63,138 bases of DNA, from NCBI GenBank assembly GCA_030149245.1, contig JASBRX010000039.1, positions 1-63,138 of the forward strand. The letters run 5' to 3'. Below, piece by piece: positions 40,336 through 49,967 of this stretch. Made by a program: the position numbers and the translations under genes. Each line of letters starts with the position of its first letter. The stretch's first letter is position 1. The notes under the pieces are model-generated. The model made no database searches. It saw nothing but the letters and a program-made list of their open reading frames with translations, and was not told the origin of the DNA. The DNA is from Sphingomonas bacterium (GTDB taxonomy: Bacteria; Pseudomonadota; Alphaproteobacteria; Sphingomonadales; Sphingomonadaceae).

Positions 40336-42015
40336 TCACTTCGCGCCATAGCCGTTGTACAAGGTCCCGAAGAAATCCCCCTTTTTCCACGCTGGACGCT
40401 GGTCGGCATCGGCGATTTCGCGTGCGATCGCGTAATTCGCTTCGATGAAGCGGACGCCCTGATCCCACAGGATTTCGGGGTTGGTGATCTCGTCCGACGG
40501 GCGGTGATAACGGGTCGACAGAAAGCGGTCGAACGCCTCGCGGCCGACGCCCGCCATGCCCGGCCACAGGAATACCGACGGGATCCCCTGCTGGACGAAG
40601 CGATAATGGTCGGAGCGCACGAAGAAGCCCTGTTCGGGCATCGGATCGGTGCCGACGCCGACGCCGACGGTCGCGGTGGCGCGCGCCACGGTCTCACCCA
40701 GCGTCGAGCGGGCGGCGCCAAATGCGATCATGTCTTCGAACTTGTAGGTGATGACCGGCATGTCGAGATTGACGTTCGCGACGATCTTGTCCTTCGGCAC
40801 GGTCGGGTTGTGCGCGAAGTAATCGGCGCCGATCAGCCCCTTTTCCTCCGCCGTCACCGCCAGGAACATCACCGACCGGCGCGGCGGCTTGCCCGATGCC
40901 TGGAAGCGCTTGGCCTCCTCGATCAGCGAGGCGATGCCCATCGCATTGTCCATCGCGCCGTTATAGATGGTGTCGCCCTTCGCATCGGCGCGGCCGACGC
41001 CGACATGGTCGAGATGCGCGGTCAGCACGACCACCTCGTCCTTCAGCGCGGGGTCGCTACCCGGGATGATCCCGGCAACGTTGCTGCTCATCACCATCTT
41101 GCGCTCGGTCTTGAGCGCTGCGGCGAGCGTCGCGCGCGTCGCAAAGGATTTGAGCACCGGCTTGCCATCCGCGACCGCCTTGGTCGCGGCGGCCCAGCCC
41201 TTGTCGTCACCGAACAGCTTGGCCGCGCCCGCCGTGCTCAGCGACGCCAGCGTCGGCGTTCCCTTGGCAGGAAGATGGCCATTGCCCTGCGCATCGGCCC
41301 AGGTCATCCGCCACTCGTCCCAATAGTCCACCATCTGCGCAAACGGGCGACGCGACCCCGGCGTTTCGATCAGGATCACGCCCGCTGCACCCTTGCTCGC
41401 TGCAATCGCCGCCTTGTTCGCATTGCTGCCGAAATGCGCGCGTTCCTCGCCGTCAAAGCTGCCGGGGGCGCCGCCGAAGATCGCGACGATCTTCCCCTTC
41501 ACATCGACGCCCTTGTAATCGTCGCGCTTATACTGCGGCGCGACGATGCCATAGCTGACGAACACCACGCCGGCATCGATCAGCGTGCTCAGCTTTTCCG
41601 GATCGCCGCCAGGGATGTAATCCTTGCCGAACTCCAGCATCACCGGCGTGCCGCCGCGCGTGACGGTCAGCGTCCCCTTGTCCGCCGGGCGGAAGCTGAG
41701 CAGCGGGACGGCTTGGAGATAGCTGCCCTTGTCCCCGGCCGGGCGCAGCCCGGCGGCATAATATTGCGACGCCACATATTCCGCGGCGATGTCATATTCG
41801 GGTGACCCTGCATCGCGGCCCTTCATCGCGTTGGAGGCGAGGAACATGACATGCGCCTTCATCGCGGCTTCGGCGGGCGGGAGTGGCGCGTTGACGCGGG
41901 CATTGTCCTCAGCGGTCGTGTCGGCGGGTGCCTTTGCCTCCTGCGCCAATACGGCGGGCGGCGCGATGATCAGCGAGAAAGCGAGGGTCGAGTGCAACAG
42001 GCGGAACTTGGACAA
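40336..42015 (-). CDS. Exported M28-family metallopeptidase with PA domain
   Basis: A zinc aminopeptidase-like protein of about 559 residues. A signal peptide (SKFRLLHSTLAFSLIIAPPA) is followed by a PA insert (about 110-270, GAAGVILIETPGSRR) and the M28 catalytic domain. Ligands are visible: His/Asp in VLTAHLDHVG and YNGAMDNAMG, Glu pair in VTAEEKGLIGADYF, Asp in VNLDMP, His in YHRPSDE. No ATG suits the signal peptide; TTG at 42015 is used. The longer open frame upstream to 43236 is antisense to pepN and not real. It is divergent from pepN. Confidence 0.87.
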   Translation of the reverse strand: MSKFRLLHSTLAFSLIIAPPAVLAQEAKAPADTTAEDNARVNAPLPPAEAAMKAHVMFLASNAMKGRDAGSPEYDIAAEYVASQYYAAGLRPAGDKGSYLQAVPLLSFRPADKGTLTVTRGGTPVMLEFGKDYIPGGDPEKLSTLIDAGVVFVSYGIVAPQYKRDDYKGVDVKGKIVAIFGGAPGSFDGEERAHFGSNANKAAIAASKGAAGVILIETPGSRRPFAQMVDYWDEWRMTWADAQGNGHLPAKGTPTLASLSTAGAAKLFGDDKGWAAATKAVADGKPVLKSFATRATLAAALKTERKMVMSSNVAGIIPGSDPALKDEVVVLTAHLDHVGVGRADAKGDTIYNGAMDNAMGIASLIEEAKRFQASGKPPRRSVMFLAVTAEEKGLIGADYFAHNPTVPKDKIVANVNLDMPVITYKFEDMIAFGAARSTLGETVARATATVGVGVGTDPMPEQGFFVRSDHYRFVQQGIPSVFLWPGMAGVGREAFDRFLSTRYHRPSDEITNPEILWDQGVRFIEANYAIAREIADADQRPAWKKGDFFGTLYNGYGAK

Positions 42016-42129
42016 GGTGTCGAACTTTCGTTTGAACCAAAGAGGGGGTGAGGCGTAGCATTCCGGCGATACACCGCAATCGAATTTCTTCGCGTGCGGC
42101 ACCCTCTGCTCGCGCGTAAAGGCCCACAG

Positions 42130-44742
42130 ATGATCGACGCACTCGACGCCACGCCCGCCCTGCAACCTCGCGTGATCCGCCGTGCGGACTATGCGCAGCC
42201 CGACTGGCTGGTGCCCGACATCGACCTCGATTTCGATCTGGCGCCGGGCGGCACCCGCGTCCGCGCAAGCCTGTCGGTGACGCGCAACGGCGCGCATGAT
42301 CGCCCGCTGCGGCTTGACGGCGACGGGCTGACTCCGCTCGCGGTGCGGGTCGATGGCGGTGAAGCGGTGTGGCGCATGGACGGCCCGGCGCTGGTGATCG
42401 ACCTGCCCGGCGACGCGCATGCAATCGAGACTGAGGTCGAGATCGTCCCCGACCGCAACAGCCAGCTGATGGGCCTCTATGCCTCGGGCGGTAACCTGTG
42501 CACCCAGTGCGAGGCGGAGGGCTTCCGCCGCATCACCTTCTTCCCCGACCGGCCCGATGTGCTCACCCGCTATCGCGTCAGGATGACGGCGGACAAGGCG
42601 CGCTACCCCGTGCTGCTCGCCAATGGCGATCCGATCGCGCAGGGCGACGGCGCCGATGGCAAGCACTGGGCCGAATGGCACGACCCCTTCCCCAAGCCGA
42701 GCTACCTGTTCGCGCTGGTCGCGGGCGATCTCGCCGCCAACCGCGCCACCTTCACCACCGCTAGCGGGCGCGTCGTGCAGCTCGCCATCTGGGTGCGCGA
42801 AAAGGATCTGGCGAAGACCGATCACGCGCTCCACGCGCTCAAGCTCAGCATGGCGTGGGACGAGCGCGTCTATGGGCGTGAGTACGACCTCGACGTGTTC
42901 AACATCGTCGCGGTGGACGATTTCAACTTCGGCGCGATGGAGAATAAGGGGCTGAACATCTTCAACAGCCGCTACATCCTCGCCGATCCCGATACCGCGA
43001 CCGATTACGACTATGACGCCGTGGCAGCGGTGGTCGCGCACGAATATTTCCACAACTGGTCGGGCAACCGCGTCACCTGTCGCGACTGGTTCCAGCTGAG
43101 CCTCAAGGAAGGCTTTACCGTCTATCGTGACCAGTGTTTCTCGGCCGATCAGGGCTCGGCTGCGGTCAAGCGGATCGAGGACGTCCGGGGCCTGCGTGCC
43201 GCGCAATTCCCCGAGGATGCCGGGCCGCTGGCGCATCCGGTCCGCCCGGACGACTATATCGAGATCAGCAACTTCTACACCGCGACCATCTACAACAAGG
43301 GCGCCGAGGTGATCCGGATGATCGCCACGATCCTGGGTCCGCAGAAGTTTCGCGCGGGCAGCGACCTCTATTTCGAGCGGTTCGACGGCACGGCGGCGAC
43401 GTGCGAGGATTTCGTCGCGTGCATGGAGGAAGCAAGCGGCGTCGATCTGACCCAGTTCCGCTTATGGTATTCGCAGGCCGGCACGCCGCGCGTGTCGGCC
43501 ACGCTGGAACATGAAGCGGACAGCGCGCGCGCAACGCTGACGCTGCGCCAGAGCGTGCCGCCGACTCCGGGCCAGCCGGTCAAGCAGCCGATGCTGCTAC
43601 CGCTGCGCATCAAACTGTTCGGCAGCGACAGCGCCGCGCCGCTGGCCGACGAACGGCTAATGTTGCTGGATGCGGCCGAGACTCAGATCGCCTTCGACAA
43701 TGTGACCGAGCGCCCGGTGCTGTCGGTCAATCGCGGCTTTTCGGCGCCGGTGATCGTCGATACCAACCGCAGCGCCGCCGACCTCGCCTTCCTCTCGGCG
43801 CATGACGACGACCCCTTCGCCCGTTACGAGGCGATGCAGCAGCTGATGCTCGACACCCTGGTCGGCGCGGTGACCAAGGGGCATGTCGATCACGCCCCGG
43901 TGATCGCAGCGGTGGCGAACACGCTCGCCGATCCCGCGCTCGACCCCGCCTTCGTCGCCGAAGCGGTGCTGCTGCCCTCGGACAGCTTCATCGGCGATCA
44001 GCTCGCGGTGGTCGATCCCGAGCTGATCTTCCAGAAGCGCGAGGCGCTGCGCCGCGACCTCGGCCGCGCGCTCGAAGCGCAATGGCGCAGCCTCTATGAA
44101 GGCGTCCGCGCCAACCGCGTCGAATATTCGCCAGCGGGCAAGGGCGCGCGGCGGATCAAGTCGGTCGCACTCGGCTATATCAACGCCAGCGGCGCAGCGG
44201 ATGGGCCGGAGCTGGCCTTTGCCCAGTTCGAGGCGGCGGACAATATGACCGATCGTCAGGGCGGCCTGATGGCGCTCGCCAACCTGTCGTCCGACGCCGC
44301 CGATGCGCGGCGGGTCGCGGCGCTCGACATCTTTTACCAGCGCTATCGCGACAATGGCCTGGTGCTCGACAAATGGTTCCAGACCCAGGCGCTGTCGAGC
44401 CGTCCGGATACGCTGGCGGCGGTGCAGGAACTGGCGCGGCATCCGGACTTCACCCTCGCCAACCCCAATCGTGCGCGTGCGCTGGTCGGTGCGTTCGCGG
44501 TCAACCAGCGCGGGTTCCACGGCGTCGATGGCGGCGGCTATCGCTTTGTCGCTGATCAGTTGATCGCGCTCGACAAGCTCAACCCGCAGACTGCGGCCAA
44601 GCTGGTCCCGCCGCTCGGCCGCTGGCGGCGGTTCGACGCCGACCGTGCGGCGAAGATGCGCGCCGAGCTGGAACGCATCCTTGCCCAGCCGGGGCTGAGC
44701 AAGGACATGACCGAACAGGTGAGCAAGAGCCTCGAAGGGTAG
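42130..44742 (+). CDS. pepN: Aminopeptidase N (M1 family)
   Basis: Cytoplasmic zinc aminopeptidase of 870 residues, the usual PepN length. The exopeptidase motif GAMEN is at 268-272 and the zinc motif HEYFHNWSGNRVTCRDWFQL at 304-323, with His304, Glu305 and His308; the third ligand Glu lies in SLKEGFTVYRDQ. DUF3458-type domains follow (about 450-870). It releases N-terminal residues during peptide turnover. ATG 42130 is used; the frame also opens at 42094. It converges with phoD across a palindrome-rich spacer. Confidence 0.95.
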   Translation: MIDALDATPALQPRVIRRADYAQPDWLVPDIDLDFDLAPGGTRVRASLSVTRNGAHDRPLRLDGDGLTPLAVRVDGGEAVWRMDGPALVIDLPGDAHAIETEVEIVPDRNSQLMGLYASGGNLCTQCEAEGFRRITFFPDRPDVLTRYRVRMTADKARYPVLLANGDPIAQGDGADGKHWAEWHDPFPKPSYLFALVAGDLAANRATFTTASGRVVQLAIWVREKDLAKTDHALHALKLSMAWDERVYGREYDLDVFNIVAVDDFNFGAMENKGLNIFNSRYILADPDTATDYDYDAVAAVVAHEYFHNWSGNRVTCRDWFQLSLKEGFTVYRDQCFSADQGSAAVKRIEDVRGLRAAQFPEDAGPLAHPVRPDDYIEISNFYTATIYNKGAEVIRMIATILGPQKFRAGSDLYFERFDGTAATCEDFVACMEEASGVDLTQFRLWYSQAGTPRVSATLEHEADSARATLTLRQSVPPTPGQPVKQPMLLPLRIKLFGSDSAAPLADERLMLLDAAETQIAFDNVTERPVLSVNRGFSAPVIVDTNRSAADLAFLSAHDDDPFARYEAMQQLMLDTLVGAVTKGHVDHAPVIAAVANTLADPALDPAFVAEAVLLPSDSFIGDQLAVVDPELIFQKREALRRDLGRALEAQWRSLYEGVRANRVEYSPAGKGARRIKSVALGYINASGAADGPELAFAQFEAADNMTDRQGGLMALANLSSDAADARRVAALDIFYQRYRDNGLVLDKWFQTQALSSRPDTLAAVQELARHPDFTLANPNRARALVGAFAVNQRGFHGVDGGGYRFVADQLIALDKLNPQTAAKLVPPLGRWRRFDADRAAKMRAELERILAQPGLSKDMTEQVSKSLEG

Positions 44743-44756
44743 CAGTGTCTTCCTCG

Positions 44757-44949
44757 CCCCTCCGCAGGAGGGGAGAGGGATGCGCAGACTTGGGTCTTGC
44801 GAAGCAAGGCCTTAGTCGGAGCTGGGAGAGGGGTGGGCGGCTGCACAGCAGCCGCGCGGAGCAAAGCTCCGCTCTACCCCCCTCCCAACCTCCGCTAGGC
44901 AGCAAGCTGCCAAGCTGCGGTAACCCTCTCCCCTATCAAGGGGAGAGGG
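44757..44949. repeat. Cluster of at least five short palindromes between pepN and phoD
   Basis: Hairpins at 44757-44773 (CCCCTCC/GGAGGGG), 44837-44855 (GCGGCTGC/GCAGCCGC), 44856-44872 (GCGGAGC/GCTCCGC), 44898-44911 (GGCAGC/GCTGCC) and 44924-44949 (11-bp arms CCCTCTCCCCT/AGGGGAGAGGG). The GGGAGAGGGATG string appears twice, near 44772 and 44941. It looks like a mosaic of dispersed REP/BIME-type units placed between convergent genes, and could also end both transcripts. Confidence 0.75.
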
Positions 44950-44958
44950 ATGAAAGCT

Positions 44959-46581
44959 TCACGCCATCACGTTCCGGCCCCGTGCCACCGTCGCACTGTG
45001 CCCGATCCGTGCGGTCTTGCTTGGCGTCAGCACAGTGTCGACGAACAGCCAGTCGTTGCGCACGCTGTCCGGCGTCACCGTCACCGCCATGTAGCCGCGG
45101 TTCGACGTGTCGCACCATTTGAGCTCGGGATTGGCGCCGACCAATGCCCGCGCCACGACCTTGGGATCGATCTTGAGCGACCCTTCGTAGCCGGGCGAGC
45201 TGACCGACTGGCCGGCGAATTCGACACCCGCAGGCTTGCCGTCCTGCGCCAGGTCATAGGCCCAGGCATTGTGGCTGTCCCCGGCCAGCACGACCAGGTT
45301 GGCGCCCATTGCCTGTGCCGACGACAGAAACCGCGCGCGCGCCGCCGGATAGCCGCCCCAATTGTCGAAATTCATCGGCAGCCCGGCGGCGCTGAGCGCG
45401 ACACCCGCCTGCACATAACGCTTGGCACGTTCCGGCGCGTCGGGCGCGATCCAGCTCATGGCCTCGCGCGGAGTCATCGTCTTGCCCATGATCGTGCCGA
45501 ATCCGACCATCTGCCAACGCGTGCCGGCCTTGACCGACCGCGCCATTTCCTGCGCGAGCCAGGCTTCCTGTTCCCAGCCCATCATGGTCATCGCCTTGTC
45601 CTGCCACGGCCCGTCGCGGAACGCGGCGATGGCGGCGGCGGAATCCGGCGCCATGAACAATGCCGCGGCTTCGCGTGGCTTGGTGCGACCAATGATGCGG
45701 GTTTCGGTGCGGAACAGAGTCGCCAGCGACCCGATCGCATAGGATTTCCACGGCTCGTCCGACACCGGCATCCATTCGCGCCACGCTTGGAACGCCGCCG
45801 CCTTGCGGATGCTCCAGTCGCCTTCATTGGCCTGATGGTTCTGCGCACCGCCTTCCCAGCTGTCATTGGTCGTTTCATGGTCGTCCCACTGCACGATCAT
45901 CGGCTTGGCGGCGTGGAGCGCGGCAAGGTCCGGGTCGGCGCGATAGCTGGCGTAACGCAGACGATAATCGGCGAGGTGGATGATCTCGCCATCGGGCAGC
46001 GGCCAGCGGCCGTCGACCGCACCCGACGCGGGGGCGTAACCACCCTTCTGATATTCGTAGATATAGTCGCCAAGATGGACGGCGAGATCGATATCGTCGC
46101 GCGCGGCGGCGTGGCCATAGGCATTGAAATAACCAAAGGGCAGGTTGGAGCAGGAGAAGACCGCGATGCCGAAGCGGGCAGCGCTGCCCAGCGGCAGGGT
46201 CTTGGTTCGCCCAACCGGCGAGAAGCTGCCATCGGGCGCGACGAAGCGGTAGAAATAGCGCGTTCCGGGCTGAAGGCCGGTCACGGTGATCTTGGTCGTC
46301 CAGTCGCGCCACGGGCCGGTGATCGCCTCGCCGCCAGCCACGATCTTGGCGAAGTCTGCGCTCGCTGACACCTCGACCCGCAGCTTCGCCGAATCCCCCT
46401 TCGCGACATAACGCGTCCACAGCAGCATCGACGTCGCCGACGGCTCGCCGCTCGCGACATTGTGCGTAAATCCATCGACGATCCAGTTCGGGCCCTGCGC
46501 GGCAAAGCCCGGGATCGCATAGGCGCCAAGGCCCCAGGTGCCGGTGAGGATCAGCGAGCGGCGGTCGATGCGAAACGTCAT
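44959..46581 (-). CDS. phoD: Alkaline phosphatase D (PhoD family)
   Basis: Exported phosphodiesterase/alkaline phosphatase of 540 residues. The N-terminus has a Tat-like signal (DRRSLILTG followed by a hydrophobic stretch ending in FAAQ). A PhoD N-terminal domain (about 35-130, HNVASGEPSATSMLLWTRY) leads to the metallophosphatase core (about 145-500) with CSNLPFGYFNAY, HLGDYIYEYQ, QWDDHETTNDSW and VLAGDSHNAWAYDL providing the metal ligands. It probably scavenges phosphate from esters in the periplasm. No pho-box-like element could be assigned in the divergent spacer upstream. Confidence 0.92.
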   Translation of the reverse strand: MTFRIDRRSLILTGTWGLGAYAIPGFAAQGPNWIVDGFTHNVASGEPSATSMLLWTRYVAKGDSAKLRVEVSASADFAKIVAGGEAITGPWRDWTTKITVTGLQPGTRYFYRFVAPDGSFSPVGRTKTLPLGSAARFGIAVFSCSNLPFGYFNAYGHAAARDDIDLAVHLGDYIYEYQKGGYAPASGAVDGRWPLPDGEIIHLADYRLRYASYRADPDLAALHAAKPMIVQWDDHETTNDSWEGGAQNHQANEGDWSIRKAAAFQAWREWMPVSDEPWKSYAIGSLATLFRTETRIIGRTKPREAAALFMAPDSAAAIAAFRDGPWQDKAMTMMGWEQEAWLAQEMARSVKAGTRWQMVGFGTIMGKTMTPREAMSWIAPDAPERAKRYVQAGVALSAAGLPMNFDNWGGYPAARARFLSSAQAMGANLVVLAGDSHNAWAYDLAQDGKPAGVEFAGQSVSSPGYEGSLKIDPKVVARALVGANPELKWCDTSNRGYMAVTVTPDSVRNDWLFVDTVLTPSKTARIGHSATVARGRNVMA

Positions 46582-46689
46582 GGCGGGTCTCCCGTGGATG
46601 CCGTCCCTTGGCGCGCGTGCATGTCCGGTTCGTGACAGTTCATCTTTGCCGGTTTAGACACAATGGCTGATCGTATCCGGAGTGACCCT

Positions 46690-48345
46690 ATGCGCACACT
46701 CGCGCTCGCCGCCCTGCTTCTTGCCACCACCGCCTGTGGCGGCGCGCCCGAAGGCAACCAGACCGCCGCCGCTGGCGAAGGCTATGACCTTGCCGCGCAA
46801 AAGGAAAAGCTCGCGGTCATCCAGATGGAAACCGACACCAGCTTTCTCACCGCCGAGGAGCGGCAGGTGGTCAATCTGCTGATCCAGGCGTCCAACGTCA
46901 TGTCCGACATCTACCGCGCCCAGCGCGACGCCAACTGGCGCGAAACCCGCGCCAAGATCGCGGCGGAGGGTGATGCGCTCAAGCTCGAAATGGTCGACCG
47001 CTATTTCGGCCCGTGGGACGAACTCGCCGACAAGCGCGCCTTCTGGGGCAGCGGATCGATGCCCGAGGGTGCGGGCTTCTACCCGACCGATCTGACGCGC
47101 GAAGCGTTCGACGCCTATCTCGCCGCCAATCCGGCGGAAAGGGCGGCGCTGACCAGCCCCTACACCGTGGTCGTGCGCGACGGCGCGAAGCTCAAGGCAA
47201 TCCCCTATTCGGTCGCCTACAAGCCCGAACTGACCAAGGCGGCGGCGTTGCTTGAAAAGGCGGCGGCGATCACCACCAACCCCAGCCTCAAGAAATTCCT
47301 GTCGCTGCGGGCGAAGGCGTTCTTGACCGACGATTATTACGAGTCGGAACTCGCCTGGATGGACCTCAAGGACACGCCCATCGAAGTCGCGATCGGGCCG
47401 TACGAAGTCTATACCGACCGTCTCCACGGGCAGAAAACCGCGTTTGAAAGCTTCGTGACGCTCAAGGACCCCAAGGAGTCCGCCGCGCTCGACAAATATA
47501 AGCGCTATCTGCGCGACATGGAGGCGAACCTTCCGGTCGACGACGCGATGAAGAACTTCCAGCGCGGCTTTGAATCGCCGATCGCGGTGGCGGAGCAGAT
47601 CCGCGGCGGCGGCGACAATGTGCCGGGCGTCCAGACCATCGCGTTCAACCTGCCCAATGACGAGCGCGTGCGCGAGGCGAAGGGTGCGAAGAAGGTGATC
47701 CTGTCGAACGTGCTCGGCGCGAAGTACGACCGCATCCTCGCGCCCATGGCGCCGCTGGTGCTGGTCCCCGACCAGTCGAAGCTGGTCGTGAAGAAATATA
47801 TGCAGCTCGGCACGCTGTTCCACGAACTGTCGCACAGCCTGGGGCCGGGGACGATCACGGTCGCGGGCAAGAAGACCACGGTGAGCGAAGCGCTCAAGGA
47901 TCAGGCATCGGCGCTCGAAGAGGCCAAGGCCGACGTCATGGGCGCGTGGAACATCCTGTTCATGATGGACAAGGGCGAAATCCCCGCGGCGGAAAAATCG
48001 CAGTTGTTCGCCACCTATCTCGCCGGCACCTTCCGCTCGATGCGCTTCGGGATCGAGGAAGCACATGGGCGCGGGGCGGCGATGCAATATGGCTATATGA
48101 AAGCGAAGGGCGCCTTTGTCTGGGACGAAAACACCGGCCGCTACCGCATCGACAACGCCAAGTTTGAAGCCGCGCTGCGTGACCTGCTGCGCGACATGAT
48201 CGTGTTACAGCACAAGGGCGATTACGCCGGGACCAAGGCGTTCATGGCGAAATGGGCGGTGCTCGATGATCCGGCCAAGCGTGTAATCGCGTCGATGTCG
48301 GCGATCCCCGTCGATATCCGCCCGGTCTATCCCGACGCAGTATGA
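46690..48345 (+). CDS. M49-like zinc peptidase lipoprotein
   Basis: A 551-residue exported protein: lipoprotein-like signal (MRTLALAALLLATTAC) and a helical body related to dipeptidyl-peptidase III (M49). The zinc site is HELSHSLGPG (His378, Glu379, His382) with EEAKAD at 410-415 as the downstream Glu motif. Classic M49 enzymes have HEXXXGH; this short HEXXH form belongs to a bacterial M49-like branch. The ATG at 46690 is preferred over 46663 for its signal peptide. Substrate unknown. It is divergent from phoD and overlaps the next gene by 4 bp. Confidence 0.8.
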   Translation: MRTLALAALLLATTACGGAPEGNQTAAAGEGYDLAAQKEKLAVIQMETDTSFLTAEERQVVNLLIQASNVMSDIYRAQRDANWRETRAKIAAEGDALKLEMVDRYFGPWDELADKRAFWGSGSMPEGAGFYPTDLTREAFDAYLAANPAERAALTSPYTVVVRDGAKLKAIPYSVAYKPELTKAAALLEKAAAITTNPSLKKFLSLRAKAFLTDDYYESELAWMDLKDTPIEVAIGPYEVYTDRLHGQKTAFESFVTLKDPKESAALDKYKRYLRDMEANLPVDDAMKNFQRGFESPIAVAEQIRGGGDNVPGVQTIAFNLPNDERVREAKGAKKVILSNVLGAKYDRILAPMAPLVLVPDQSKLVVKKYMQLGTLFHELSHSLGPGTITVAGKKTTVSEALKDQASALEEAKADVMGAWNILFMMDKGEIPAAEKSQLFATYLAGTFRSMRFGIEEAHGRGAAMQYGYMKAKGAFVWDENTGRYRIDNAKFEAALRDLLRDMIVLQHKGDYAGTKAFMAKWAVLDDPAKRVIASMSAIPVDIRPVYPDAV

Positions 48346-49967
48346 GCCCGCGCCGCCCGCCTCTTGTCAGGCGGGTGGCAATCGGGGAAGGGCGAGCGCC
48401 GCCGGTCGCGGCAGGTCGGGAAAGGTTCAGGGTGGCGGTCAGCCAGGTTTCGCGCGCGGCGACCGCGCCGGTTGGGTTCATGCAGTCGGACCGGATGGTG
48501 CTGGCACTGCTCGCACTGCTCGCGGTCGCGGTGCGCTTCATTACCTATGGCAATCCGGCACTTGGCTTTGACGAGCAATTCTACCTGCTCGTCGGCGACC
48601 GCATGGTTCAGGGCGAGCTGCCCTATGTCGATATTTTCGACCGCAAGCCGATCGGCATCTTCCTGATCTATGCGGGCGTCCGCTGGCTCGGCGGGGAGGG
48701 GTTCGTTCAGTACAAGCTGGTCGCCACGCTGTACGTGATCGCGACGGCGTGGCTGATCTACCTGCTCGCGCGCCAGCGGGCCGGGCGCTGGGGCGCGGGG
48801 CTCGCTGCTGCGCTCTACATCCTCTGGCTCAACCTGATGGAGGGGGAGGGCGGGCAGACCCCGGTCTTCTACAATCTGCTGGTGATCGGCGCGGCGTGGC
48901 AGCTGTTCGCGGCGATGCGCGCGCCCGACCGGCTGGTGCCGCGCGGTGCGCTGGCGCTGCTGCTGATCGGCCTCGCGTTGCAGATCAAATATACCGTGGT
49001 GTTCGAGGGCATCTTCTTCGGCCTCGCCTTTTTGTGGCTGGCATGGACGCAGCGCATGGCGTGGGGCCGACTGATCGCCTTTGCCGCTGCGATGGTCGCG
49101 CTGGCGTTGCTCCCGACCGCGCTCGTCCTGCTCTATTACGCGGCCGTGGGGCAGGCGGATGCCTTCATCTTCGCCAATTTCCTGTCGATCTTCGGTCAGG
49201 GCAAGGGATCGATGGCGGTGGAACTGCCCAAGTTGGCTGAGGTCAGTGCACTGTTCCTGCCGCTTGGCGTGATTGCCTGGTTTGGGCGCAATACCCTTCG
49301 CGAGGATATGCGCCGCCCGGACGCGCGGATGCTCCGGCTGTGGCTGGTGGTCGCCGCGTTCGGCGTCCTCGTTTATTGGCGCTTCAACAGCCCGCATTAT
49401 GCGATTCCCCTGCTGCTGCCCTTCTGCGTGCTGCTCGCCCCGGCGCTCGACGCGCGCCGGCGGCTGGGCGCAGCGATCGCGCTGATCGTGCTGGTCGCGG
49501 GCCAGATCGTGCAGATCCACCTGATCGCGATCAAGGGCGGCAATGACGCGATGCGCGCGGTGGCTGTGGCGGCGAAGCCGAAGGACGGCTTCATCTTCGT
49601 TTATAATGGCTATCCCGGCCTTTATATGATGACCGGATCGCCGATGCCGTCGCGCTGGTCCTTCCCCGGGCATTTCAACGCGCAGGATGAGAATAATCCC
49701 CGCGCGCTGGGCGTCGATCCGCTCGTCGAAACGCGGCGGATCCTCGACGCTGGCCCGGATGCGATCGTCGATACCTTCCCGCCCTACAGCCTCGGCAATC
49801 GCGAGACGCGCGCATTGCTGCACCGCGTGATTGCCGAACGCTATCGCCCAGTCCTGTGCGTGGCGACGCGCGACCGCACGCGCGTGATCTATCGCCAGAA
49901 GCGCGAAGCCTGGCCCGTCGATCTCAGCGCGTGCCGCCCGGAGGTGTTCGCGCCCGTCACACCCTGA
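48342..49967 (+). CDS. GT39/ArnT-like membrane glycosyltransferase
   Basis: A polytopic protein of about 541 residues (495 if it starts at ATG 48480, which begins right before the first span). About ten to eleven membrane spans are followed by a soluble C-terminus (about 410-541). The first periplasmic loop has FDEQFYLLVGDRMVQGELPY, with the Asp-Glu pair typical of GT-C transferases, and VDIFDRKPIGIFLIY. It would use a polyprenyl-linked sugar donor. Its 3' end overlaps the GT4 gene on the other strand by 11 bp. Confidence 0.8.
   Translation: MSPRRPPLVRRVAIGEGRAPPVAAGRERFRVAVSQVSRAATAPVGFMQSDRMVLALLALLAVAVRFITYGNPALGFDEQFYLLVGDRMVQGELPYVDIFDRKPIGIFLIYAGVRWLGGEGFVQYKLVATLYVIATAWLIYLLARQRAGRWGAGLAAALYILWLNLMEGEGGQTPVFYNLLVIGAAWQLFAAMRAPDRLVPRGALALLLIGLALQIKYTVVFEGIFFGLAFLWLAWTQRMAWGRLIAFAAAMVALALLPTALVLLYYAAVGQADAFIFANFLSIFGQGKGSMAVELPKLAEVSALFLPLGVIAWFGRNTLREDMRRPDARMLRLWLVVAAFGVLVYWRFNSPHYAIPLLLPFCVLLAPALDARRRLGAAIALIVLVAGQIVQIHLIAIKGGNDAMRAVAVAAKPKDGFIFVYNGYPGLYMMTGSPMPSRWSFPGHFNAQDENNPRALGVDPLVETRRILDAGPDAIVDTFPPYSLGNRETRALLHRVIAERYRPVLCVATRDRTRVIYRQKREAWPVDLSACRPEVFAPVTP

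Noticed and set aside
42016..43236. N-terminal extension of the M28 peptidase frame
   Set aside because: The extension is antisense to pepN and has no family similarity, while the peptidase starts naturally with a signal peptide at about 42015.
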